NCBI GenBank assembly: GCA_035637315.1
Contig: DASPXK010000376.1
Location: 1-20,294, forward strand
DNA length: 20,294 bases
Source: DASPXK01 sp035637315
Lineage (GTDB): Bacteria > Chloroflexota > UBA6077 > JACCZL01
Direction of reading: 5' to 3'
Both the position numbers and the translations under genes were made by a program. Position 1 is the stretch's first letter; every line of letters starts with the position of its first letter. Under the pieces are notes generated by a model, which had not been told where the DNA came from, did no database searches, and was given only the letters and a program-made list of their open reading frames with translations. This document shows positions 1-5,805 of this stretch, in pieces.

Positions 1-1
1 G

Positions 2-163
2 CTGCGAACCTGGGAAGTCGTCTACAACACCGTGCGCCCCCACCAGGCGCTCGGCTACCTCACCCCACTGGAGTTCGTCACGGCTTGGAATCAGCATCAC
101 GCGAGAGAGGAGGAGTGTAACGGAGGTACCGAACGAGTACAGAAGTTTGACATGCCCGCCTGA
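2..163 (+). CDS. 3' end of a DDE transposase (IS3/IS481-like integrase core), partial
   Basis: The window opens inside this reading frame, and 53 codons remain before a TGA. The visible segment contains YNTVRPHQALGYLTPLEF, the C-terminal signature of the integrase-core transposases of IS3/IS481-type elements. In these families the R-P-H-x-A-L and T-P-x-x-F residues close the catalytic domain. The catalytic DDE residues lie upstream of the window and cannot be checked. The last 20 codons are less conserved in character and end at M-P-A. I see no terminal inverted repeat after the stop, so whether the element is intact or a remnant is unknown. The -35 box of the promoter for the downstream aro operon lies inside the last codons of this gene. 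The family call is firm; the choice between IS3 and IS481 is not. Confidence 0.8.
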   Translation: MRTWEVVYNTVRPHQALGYLTPLEFVTAWNQHHAREEECNGGTERVQKFDMPA

Positions 164-175
164 CTCGCCTATACT
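147..175 (+). promoter_or_regulatory. sigma70-type promoter for the aro operon leader
   Basis: A perfect -35 hexamer TTGACA (147-152) is followed after exactly 17 nt by TATACT (170-175), one mismatch from consensus. Transcription would start near 180-182, just before a GGAGG (183-187) that can serve the leader peptide at 199. The -35 box overlaps the final codons of the transposase remnant; the -10 box lies beyond its stop codon. Box quality and spacing are seen directly; activity is inferred. Confidence 0.8.
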
Positions 176-198
176 CAGCACTGGAGGCCGAGCTTATC

Positions 199-261
199 GT
201 GGTCCGGTCGGCTTACTTTTACTTTAGGGGCGGCATGGCGGAGCTGCTGTGTAAGCAGTAG
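199..261 (+). CDS. aromatic leader peptide (20 residues, Tyr-Phe-Tyr-Phe run)
   Basis: This short reading frame starts at GTG and ends at TAG. It encodes V-V-R-S-A-Y-F-Y-F-R-G-G-M-A-E-L-L-C-K-Q. The four consecutive aromatic codons (TAC TTT TAC TTT, 214-225) sit between a strong promoter and an intrinsic terminator, directly upstream of DAHP synthase. That is the arrangement of classical amino-acid leader peptides such as those of pheA and trp operons. A GGAGG lies 11 nt upstream of the start, a slightly long spacing. The role would be to sense charged tRNA-Tyr and tRNA-Phe by ribosome stalling. Its function is inferred from composition and position; an in-frame ATG at 235 would omit the aromatic run, so the GTG is preferred. 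Confidence 0.65.
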   Translation: MVRSAYFYFRGGMAELLCKQ

Positions 262-287
262 CGGGTCTGAGGCTCCGTCGTGCCGTC
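229..287 (+). promoter_or_regulatory. long leader RNA hairpin preceding the terminator
   Basis: Bases 229-244 pair with 272-287 over 16 consecutive base pairs, three of them G-U. A second hairpin, 243-249 with 256-262, can form inside its loop. The 5' arm begins four bases after the Tyr/Phe codons and overlaps the leader-peptide coding sequence and its stop, so a stalled or terminating ribosome would change the folding. The 3' arm abuts the terminator stem. I could not find a clear antiterminator that pairs with the terminator's own 5' arm; the best is 5 bp (244-248 with 290-294). Confidence 0.55.
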
Positions 288-315
288 AAAGCAGAGGGAA
301 TACCCTCTGCTTTTT
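288..315 (+). terminator. intrinsic terminator (attenuator) in the aro leader
   Basis: GCAGAGGG (291-298) pairs perfectly with CCCTCTGC (303-310) around an AATA loop. Three A residues upstream can extend the stem against the following T run. Five T residues (311-315) follow at once, so this is a textbook rho-independent terminator. It lies after the leader peptide and about 50 nt before the aroF start, where it would stop transcription unless antitermination occurs. Confidence 0.85.
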
Positions 316-365
316 GGTTGTCCGGCGGGTGTCAGTTCCCTCGAGCGGCCCTGGGAGGGTTTAGG

Positions 366-1412
366 GTGATCATCGTCATGAGCAGTCAGGCACAGGAGGC
401 ACAGGTCGACGGCGTGGTCAGACGCCTGGAGGAGTTTGGGCTGGGAGCCCACATCTCTGGCGGCGCGGAGCGGACCGTGATCGGCGTGATCGGGGTCGGT
501 TTCCCTCAGGAATTGCCGGAGCTCATGGAGATGCTGCCCGGCGTGGACCACGTCACAAGGATCACCAAATCGTACAAGCTGGCCAGTCGCGAGTTCCGAC
601 CAACCGACACCGTGATCCAGGTCGGAGCCGTCCGGATCGGTGGCGACGAGCTGGTGGTGATGGCCGGACCATGCTCGGTCGAGAGCCGCGAGCAAGTGTT
701 GGCGACGGCGAAGGCGGTCAAGGCGGCCGGGGCGAGCATCCTCCGGGGAGGCGCCTTCAAACCCCGTACCTCGCCGTACAGCTTCCAGGGCCTCGGCCAG
801 GACGGCCTCGAGCTGCTCGCCGAAGCGAGTGAGCAGACCGGGCTCCCGATCATTACCGAAGTGCTCGAGCCAGGCGATGTCGACCTGGTCGCCCGATACG
901 CCGACGTCCTCCAGATCGGCGCCCGCAACATGCAGAACTTCCCACTGCTCAAGGAGGTCGGGCGGATCGAAAAGCCGGTCATGCTCAAGCGAGGCTTGGC
1001 CGGCACGATCGACGAGTGGCTGCACGCGGCCGAGTACATCATGTCATCCGGTAACTTTCAGGTCATGCTCTGCGAGCGCGGCATCCGGACATTCGAGACG
1101 GCGGTCCGCAATACGCTGGATCTGAGCGCAGTCCCCGTGATACGGAGGCTCAGCCATCTACCGATCATCGCCGATCCGAGCCACGGGACCGGCAAATGGT
1201 ACCTGGTCAGGCCGATGGCCCTGGCGGCGATGGCAGTTGGGGCGCACGGACTGCTGGTGGAGGTCCATCCTTCGCCCGATCATGCCCTGTCCGACGGGCC
1301 GCAGTCGCTGAACCTCGAGAACTTCGCCGAGCTGATGGACCGCCTGCGGTCTCTGGCCGAGCCACTCCAGCGGGTGGTGGCGGGCCCCGCCCGCCAGACT
1401 GTCGTGGCGTGA
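366..1412 (+). CDS. aroF: 3-deoxy-7-phosphoheptulonate (DAHP) synthase with N-terminal regulatory domain
   Basis: Catalyses the first committed step of the shikimate pathway, condensing phosphoenolpyruvate and erythrose 4-phosphate. The 348-residue product has two parts. Residues 1-70 begin V-I-I-V-M and form the ferredoxin-like domain of type I-beta enzymes. The rest is the TIM barrel, with GPCSVES (near 100), GGAFKPRTSPYSFQG, IGARNMQNF, KPVMLKRG, DPSHGTGK (near 270) and VHPSPDHALSDGPQSL. The metal ligands of the family (Cys in GPCS, His in PSHG, Glu in VEVHP, Asp in LSDG) are all present. In relatives such as the Thermotoga enzyme the N-terminal domain binds Tyr/Phe for feedback inhibition, which is expected here. 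I chose the GTG at 366 because GGAGG lies 6 nt upstream and it reproduces the usual N-terminus; a longer frame from 318 adds 16 unrelated residues. Confidence 0.96.
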   Translation: MIIVMSSQAQEAQVDGVVRRLEEFGLGAHISGGAERTVIGVIGVGFPQELPELMEMLPGVDHVTRITKSYKLASREFRPTDTVIQVGAVRIGGDELVVMAGPCSVESREQVLATAKAVKAAGASILRGGAFKPRTSPYSFQGLGQDGLELLAEASEQTGLPIITEVLEPGDVDLVARYADVLQIGARNMQNFPLLKEVGRIEKPVMLKRGLAGTIDEWLHAAEYIMSSGNFQVMLCERGIRTFETAVRNTLDLSAVPVIRRLSHLPIIADPSHGTGKWYLVRPMALAAMAVGAHGLLVEVHPSPDHALSDGPQSLNLENFAELMDRLRSLAEPLQRVVAGPARQTVVA

Positions 1413-2773
1413 GCGCGGCCGCGGCCACCCTGCGGCGGGCTGGCGAGAGCGTCCAACTGCGCGGTCCCGCGGAGATCCTGGGGTGCATCGAGGCGCCCGG
1501 CGACAAGTCGATCTCGCACCGCGCGGCGATCATGAACGGCCTGGCTCGAGGTCGGGCGACGGTCAGCAACTATTCGCCGGGTGCCGATTGCCTCTCCACG
1601 CTCGCCTGCCTGCGGGAGCTCGGAGTTGGCGTGGAGCAGTCAGAAGCCGGGCGTCGCGCCGGTCCGACCGTCTCGATCGCAGGCACGGGCGGCCGGCTTA
1701 CCGAGCCGATCAGGCCGCTCGATGCCGGGAATTCCGGGACGACAATGCGACTGCTCGCCGGCGTCCTCGCCGGCCAGCAGATCCTGTCGGTCCTCGTTGG
1801 CGACGCGTCCCTCAGCGCCCGTCCGATGGGTCGAATCGTCGTGCCGCTTCGACAGATGGGGGCCCGTGTCCTCGGGCGCCGTGGTGGCGAGCTAGCACCG
1901 CTCGTCATCGACGGCGGCAGCCTGCACGGGATCGACTACGTGGCCCCCGTGGCCAGCGCCCAGATCAAGTCGTGCCTGCTGCTGGCCGGCATCCAGGCAG
2001 ATCGCCTCACCACTGTTCGAGCGCCAGCTGCCTCGCGCGATCACACCGAGCGCTTGCTGCGTGCCCAGGGAGCCTCGGTCGTGGAGGACGGCGCGACGGT
2101 GACGGTTCAGGGCGCCGCCGAGCTGATGGCCGTTGACGTGGAGGTCCCGGGCGACTTTTCGTCGGCGGCGTACTGGCTTGCGCTGGGCTGCTCTCACCCT
2201 CATGCCCAGGTCGAGGTGCAGAACGTCGGCATCAATCCGACTCGCACCGGCTTCCTCGACATCCTGAGCGAGATGGGCGGCGAGGTGGAGGTGGTGGGCC
2301 AACGCGAGGTGGCCGGCGAGCCGCGGGCCGACCTGAGGGCACGCAGCAGCCGCCTGCGAGGGGTCGCGGTCGGGGGCGACCTGGTACCACGCGCCATCGA
2401 CGAGCTTCCCCTTGTCGCCATCCTGGGCCTGTTCGCGAGCGGCGTGACCGAGATCCGTGACGCGGCCGAGCTGCGAGTCAAGGAAAGCGATCGGATCGGG
2501 AGCCTGGCTCGTGAGCTGACCCGGCTCGGCGCACGGGTCGAAGAGCTTTCGGATGGCCTCCGTGTCGAGGGTGGCCGGCGACTGGAAGCCGCCGAATGTG
2601 AGTCGTATGGCGACCATCGGCTTGCGATGAGCCTCGCGATCGCCGGGCTGGCCGGGCCTGGGATCGTGATTCGCGGGGCTGGCTGCGTCGGCATCTCATA
2701 TCCGGAATTCTGGGACCACGCCCGCGTCCTCGGAGCTATCGTGAACGACCTGGAGCCGGGCGCATGTCACTGA
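1409..2773 (+). CDS. aroA: 5-enolpyruvylshikimate-3-phosphate synthase
   Basis: Transfers the enolpyruvyl group of PEP to shikimate 3-phosphate in chorismate synthesis. The 454-residue product shows the full motif set in order: APGDKSISHR (28-37, substrate-binding Lys, Ser and Arg), LDAGNSGTTMRLLAG (near 105), VPGDFSSAAYW (near 245), RAIDELPLVAI with the catalytic Asp (near 330), LRVKESDRI (near 357) and YGDHRLAMSL (near 400). The PEP-site loop reads GNSGTTMRLL rather than the enterobacterial GNAGTAMRPL, as in many Gram-positive-type enzymes. The GTG start at 1409 overlaps the aroF stop as GTGA, which suggests translational coupling. The frame stays open upstream to 1196, but that part overlaps aroF in another frame and is not protein-like for this family. 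Confidence 0.96.
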   Translation: MSAAAATLRRAGESVQLRGPAEILGCIEAPGDKSISHRAAIMNGLARGRATVSNYSPGADCLSTLACLRELGVGVEQSEAGRRAGPTVSIAGTGGRLTEPIRPLDAGNSGTTMRLLAGVLAGQQILSVLVGDASLSARPMGRIVVPLRQMGARVLGRRGGELAPLVIDGGSLHGIDYVAPVASAQIKSCLLLAGIQADRLTTVRAPAASRDHTERLLRAQGASVVEDGATVTVQGAAELMAVDVEVPGDFSSAAYWLALGCSHPHAQVEVQNVGINPTRTGFLDILSEMGGEVEVVGQREVAGEPRADLRARSSRLRGVAVGGDLVPRAIDELPLVAILGLFASGVTEIRDAAELRVKESDRIGSLARELTRLGARVEELSDGLRVEGGRRLEAAECESYGDHRLAMSLAIAGLAGPGIVIRGAGCVGISYPEFWDHARVLGAIVNDLEPGACH

Positions 2774-3972
2774 AGGCCCTGCCGTTCGTGACGGCCGGCG
2801 AGAGTCACGGCCAGCAACTGACGATCGTGATCCAGAACGTGCCGGCCGGCCTGGAGCTTTCAGCCGCGCAGATCAACGAGCAGCTCCGGCGCCGCCAGGG
2901 CGGCCACGGCCGCGGCGGGCGGATGAAGATCGAGAAGGACCAGGTCCAGTTCGTAGCCGGCGTCCGCTACGGCTACACGATGGGCAGCCCGATCGCGATG
3001 GTGATCCCAAACCTCGACTGGCCCAACTGGGCGGGCCGAATGGACGTCGAGCGCCCGGCCGAGGAGACGCCCAAGGTGACCAAGCTGCGGCCTGGGCACG
3101 CCGATCTGGCGGGCATCGTGAAGTTCGCCCACGACGACGTGCGCAACGTCCTGGAGCGGGCCAGCTCGCGCGAGACGGCGTCGCGGGTCGCCGCGGGCGC
3201 AGTGGCGCGCGTCTTCCTGGCGCAGTTCGGGATCGAGCTCCGCAGCCACACGGTCCGGATCGGTCCGATCGAGGCTCAAGTCCCCAGCCGAATCCGGGGC
3301 GAGTATCGCGGCCCCGCCAACCCCGAGATAGCCGCGTTCTGGGAGCAGGTCGAGTCGTCTGACGTGCGCTGTGGCGACGCCGAGGCGACCCAGTGCATGA
3401 AGAGCGAGATCGATGCCGCTCGCACGGCCGGCGACACGCTCGGCGGGGTGTTCGAGGTGATCGCCTACAACGTGCCGATCGGCCTGGGCAGCTATTCGCA
3501 ATGGGACGAGAAGCTCGATGGCCGGTTGGCCGGCGCACTGCTGAGCATCCCCTCGATCAAGGGGGTCGAGATCGGGGATGGCTTTGCGGAGACCGCGCGG
3601 CGGGGCTCGACTGTGCACGACGTGATCGAGTACGACCCCCAGCGTGGCTGGTCGCGGCGGACGAACAACGCCGGCGGGACCGAGGGCGGCGTAACGAACG
3701 GCGCTCCGCTCGTCGTGCGCTGCGCGGCCAAACCGATCTCAACCCTGATCAACCCTTTGCCGTCGGTGGACCTGGCCTCGAAAGAGGAGAGCCCGGCTCA
3801 CGTCGAGCGCAGCGACGTCTGCGTCGTGCCGGCCGCCGGCGTCGTCGGCGAGGCGATGGTTGCGCTGGTCCTGGCGGACGCCTTCCGACAGAAATTCGGC
3901 GGGGACAGCATGGCGGAAATCGGGCGCAACTTCGAGGCGTATGTCGAGACCTACGAAGTGAGTAGTGAGTAG
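2764..3972 (+). CDS. aroC: chorismate synthase
   Basis: Converts EPSP to chorismate with reduced flavin, the last step of the common aromatic pathway. The 402-residue length is typical. Motifs seen are TAGESHGQ (10-17), RRQGGHGRGGRM, RPGHADLAGIVKF (near 108), RASSRETASR (near 132), GLGSYSQWDEKLDGRLAGAL, SIKGVEIGDGF, RRTNNAGGTEGGVTNG (near 298) and ERSDVCVVPAAGVVGEAM (near 348). The conserved His near position 15 and the basic FMN/EPSP-site residues are in place. The ATG at 2764 overlaps the 3' end of aroA by 10 nt. The last residues, V-S-S-E-stop, are encoded by a three-copy GTGAGTA heptamer repeat that continues into aroK, so the extreme C-terminus may vary between strains. Confidence 0.97.
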   Translation: MSLKALPFVTAGESHGQQLTIVIQNVPAGLELSAAQINEQLRRRQGGHGRGGRMKIEKDQVQFVAGVRYGYTMGSPIAMVIPNLDWPNWAGRMDVERPAEETPKVTKLRPGHADLAGIVKFAHDDVRNVLERASSRETASRVAAGAVARVFLAQFGIELRSHTVRIGPIEAQVPSRIRGEYRGPANPEIAAFWEQVESSDVRCGDAEATQCMKSEIDAARTAGDTLGGVFEVIAYNVPIGLGSYSQWDEKLDGRLAGALLSIPSIKGVEIGDGFAETARRGSTVHDVIEYDPQRGWSRRTNNAGGTEGGVTNGAPLVVRCAAKPISTLINPLPSVDLASKEESPAHVERSDVCVVPAAGVVGEAMVALVLADAFRQKFGGDSMAEIGRNFEAYVETYEVSSE

Positions 3973-3978
3973 TGAGTA
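3958..3978 (+). repeat. three perfect GTGAGTA heptamers across the aroC/aroK junction
   Basis: Three contiguous copies (3958-3964, 3965-3971, 3972-3978) contain both the TAG stop of aroC (3970-3972) and the GTG start of aroK (3972-3974). Because 7 is not a multiple of 3, loss or gain of one copy would shift the aroC tail and change the coupling to aroK. The same heptamer, reverse-complemented, forms the array at 5710-5758. Confidence 0.9.
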
Positions 3979-4496
3979 GCCCGGCGAACGTAGTGTTGAT
4001 CGGCCTGAGCGGATCCGGCAAGACGACCGTGGCTAAGCTGCTCGCCAGGCGGCTGGGCTGGCGCTTCGTCGACACCGATCACGAGATCGAGCGGCGGGCC
4101 GGCCAGAGCGTTGCCGAGATCTTCGGCCAGCAAGGCGAGCCGGCCTTTCGAGCACTGGAGTCCGAGGTTATCCAAGACACCTGTGCGCGCTCGCATCAGG
4201 TCATCGCGACCGGCGGCGGGGCTGTGATCGACGCCGGGAATCGCGCCAGGCTGGTTGACGGCAACCTGGTGATCTGGCTCGACAGCACTGCCGAACGGCT
4301 GGCCGAACGGCTGGCCCACAGCGTCTCGCGCCACCCACGTCCGCTGCTGGCCAGCGCCGACCTCGCCGCCCGACTCGACGAGTTGGCCCGCGAGCGCGAG
4401 CCCCACTACCGCTGCGCCCATCACGTCGTCAACACCGACCGACAGACCCCCAGCGAGGTAGCCGATGCGCTCGCCAGGCTCGTTCGTGGCCGCTAG
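3972..4496 (+). CDS. aroK: shikimate kinase
   Basis: Phosphorylates shikimate at the 3-OH with ATP, feeding EPSP synthase. The 174-residue product is standard size. It has the P-loop GLSGSGKTT (11-19), the shikimate-binding VDTDHEIE (near 32-39), the GGGA loop (ATGGGAVI, near 77-84) and the lid Arg in RPLL (near 118). The GTG start at 3972 shares one base with the aroC stop (TAGTG) and lies in a heptamer repeat, so no independent Shine-Dalgarno site is clear; translation probably depends on reinitiation after aroC. Bases 4291-4314 are a 12-bp tandem duplication encoding A-E-R-L twice, in a helix where the insertion is plausible. Confidence 0.95.
   Translation: MSSPANVVLIGLSGSGKTTVAKLLARRLGWRFVDTDHEIERRAGQSVAEIFGQQGEPAFRALESEVIQDTCARSHQVIATGGGAVIDAGNRARLVDGNLVIWLDSTAERLAERLAHSVSRHPRPLLASADLAARLDELAREREPHYRCAHHVVNTDRQTPSEVADALARLVRGR
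4291..4314 (+). repeat. 12-bp tandem duplication inside aroK
   Basis: CCGAACGGCTGG occurs twice in direct succession (4291-4302 and 4303-4314). It stays in frame and duplicates the residues A-E-R-L in a predicted helix, so it does not disturb the reading frame. Confidence 0.8.
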
Positions 4497-5598
4497 CGGG
4501 GCGGCCGTGCAGGCCGTCGCGATCCGGGCCGGGTCATCCGCTTATCAGGCCTTCGTCGGCCCTGGCGCGGTAGTCAGACTCCCCGAGTGGCTCGATGCGG
4601 CCGGCCTACGGGGCCGCCCGCGGATCATCGCCGACGAGGCAGTCTGGTCCACCCATGGCGCGCCGATCGAGAGCGCTCTTCGGGCCGCCGGGCGCGACGT
4701 GCGGGTCGCGCTGGCCCCCGGCGGTGAGGAGCATAAGTCGCTCCGCTCCGCAGAGCGCCTCTACGACTGGCTAATCGAAGCCGGCACCGACCGCGGAGAC
4801 TGCATCGTGGCCATTGGGGGAGGCGTAATCGGCGACTTGGTCGGCTTCGTGGCCGCCACGTTCCTGCGCGGGGTGGCCCTCGTCCAGGTGCCCACCACGC
4901 TGCTCGCCCAGGTCGATTCGAGTATCGGCGGCAAGGTCGCGGTCAACCATCCGCTCGGCAAGAACCTGATCGGCGCCTTCCACCAGCCAGCCCTCGTCGT
5001 GGCGGATACGCGACTTCTCCGCAGCCTGCCGGACCGCGAGTACCGTGCCGGCTGGGCCGAGGTAGTCAAGATCGCCATGATCTCCAATGCGTGGCTATTC
5101 AGCACCCTCCAGCGAAAGGTCGACCTGCTGCTCGGCTTTGGCGACGAGAGGCTGCTGGGCGAAGTGATCAGGAGAGCGGTCGAGCTGAAAGGCCAGGTGG
5201 TGGGAGAGGATGAGCGCGAGGATGGTCGGCGCGTGATCTTGAACTATGGCCACACGATCGGCCACGCTCTCGAGGCGGCGACCGAGTACGGACGCTACCT
5301 TCACGGCGAGGCGGTCGCGATCGGGATGGCCGGGGCTGGCTACATCGCCCGCGAGCGTGGTCTGCTGACCGACCACGACCTTCGGGCTCAGGCCGACCTT
5401 TTAGCCCGCTTCGGCCTGCCCGCTCGCGCCGAAGGGGTCTCTGCCGCGTCCCTGCTCGGCCCGCTGTCGCGCGACAAGAAAGCCCGAGCGAACACGCTCC
5501 AGTGGGTCCTCCCAACCGGAATTGGTTCTGTTACAACCGCCCGCGATGTAAACCGGGAAGAGGTCCGCGCGGCCGTCCAGAGCATCGGCTGCCACTGA
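4465..5598 (+). CDS. aroB: 3-dehydroquinate synthase
   Basis: Converts DAHP to 3-dehydroquinate, the second step of the pathway, using NAD+ and a divalent metal. Motifs in the 377-residue product are APGGEEHKSL (near 84), GGGVIGDLVGFVAATFLRG (near 117), VPTTLLAQVDSSIGGKVAVN, GKNLIGAFHQP, GWAEVVK, NYGHTIGHALE (near 260) and LHGEAVAIGM (near 278). The Glu and two His metal ligands of the family lie in the last three. I took ATG 4465 because GAGGT stands 6 nt upstream, although this overlaps aroK by 32 nt and adds about 15 residues before the usual N-terminus; GTG codons at 4486 and 4507 are in-frame alternatives. It is the last gene of the operon. Confidence 0.95.
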   Translation: MRSPGSFVAASGAAVQAVAIRAGSSAYQAFVGPGAVVRLPEWLDAAGLRGRPRIIADEAVWSTHGAPIESALRAAGRDVRVALAPGGEEHKSLRSAERLYDWLIEAGTDRGDCIVAIGGGVIGDLVGFVAATFLRGVALVQVPTTLLAQVDSSIGGKVAVNHPLGKNLIGAFHQPALVVADTRLLRSLPDREYRAGWAEVVKIAMISNAWLFSTLQRKVDLLLGFGDERLLGEVIRRAVELKGQVVGEDEREDGRRVILNYGHTIGHALEAATEYGRYLHGEAVAIGMAGAGYIARERGLLTDHDLRAQADLLARFGLPARAEGVSAASLLGPLSRDKKARANTLQWVLPTGIGSVTTARDVNREEVRAAVQSIGCH

Positions 5599-5667
5599 GG
5601 CACGGCATGTTGTCCGCGAACCGGTGCCCAGCGGAACCAAACGGCTCTTCTATTCGTCGTTTCCGCT
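5599..5667 (+). terminator. possible stem-loops after the aro operon
   Basis: Two imperfect hairpins follow aroB. GGCAC at 5599-5603 can pair with GTGCC near 5624-5628, and AGCGGAA (5630-5636) pairs perfectly with TTCCGCT (5661-5667). Neither has a T run, so this is a weak, possibly rho-dependent, terminator call. Confidence 0.3.
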
Positions 5668-5691
5668 GAGGCGCCGCGCCACCCCTATCCC

Positions 5692-5758
5692 TCACTACTC
5701 GCTACCCACTCACTACTCACTACTCACTACTCACTACTCACTACTCACTACTCACTAC
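5692..5758 (+). repeat. heptamer array TCACTAC upstream of the LCP gene
   Basis: Seven perfect contiguous copies of TCACTAC occupy 5710-5758. One more perfect copy (5692-5698) and one variant TCGCTAC (5699-5705) precede them, separated by CCAC. Read on the minus strand the unit is GTAGTGA, a rotation of the GTGAGTA repeat in the aroC/aroK junction. The array ends 3 bases before a TATAAT box and covers the position where a -35 element would lie. Confidence 0.95.
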
Positions 5759-5761
5759 TCG

Positions 5762-5767
5762 TATAAT
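5762..5767 (+). promoter_or_regulatory. TATAAT -10 box for the LCP gene
   Basis: A perfect TATAAT lies 38 nt before the ATG at 5806. There is no TTGACA-like hexamer 16-18 nt upstream, because that position is inside the heptamer array (for example CACTAC at 5739-5744). If it is a promoter, it either relies on an activator or uses the repeat itself as upstream element. Confidence 0.5.
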
Positions 5768-5805
5768 GCGCCCGCCCAAGCCGGGCGCCACTCAACCGGA
5801 GCGCC

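Noticed and set aside
219..1025. Long minus-strand frame opposite aroF
   Set aside because: Its codons are the shadow of the aroF coding strand in GC-rich DNA; it has no recognisable domain and overlaps a certain gene entirely.
1196..1408. Upstream extension of the aroA frame
   Set aside because: It overlaps aroF in another phase and is Arg/Pro/Gly-rich; EPSP synthases do not have such an N-terminus. The GTG at 1409 overlapping the aroF stop is preferred.
5692..5758. CRISPR array
   Set aside because: The units are contiguous 7-mers without spacers, so this is a simple tandem repeat.
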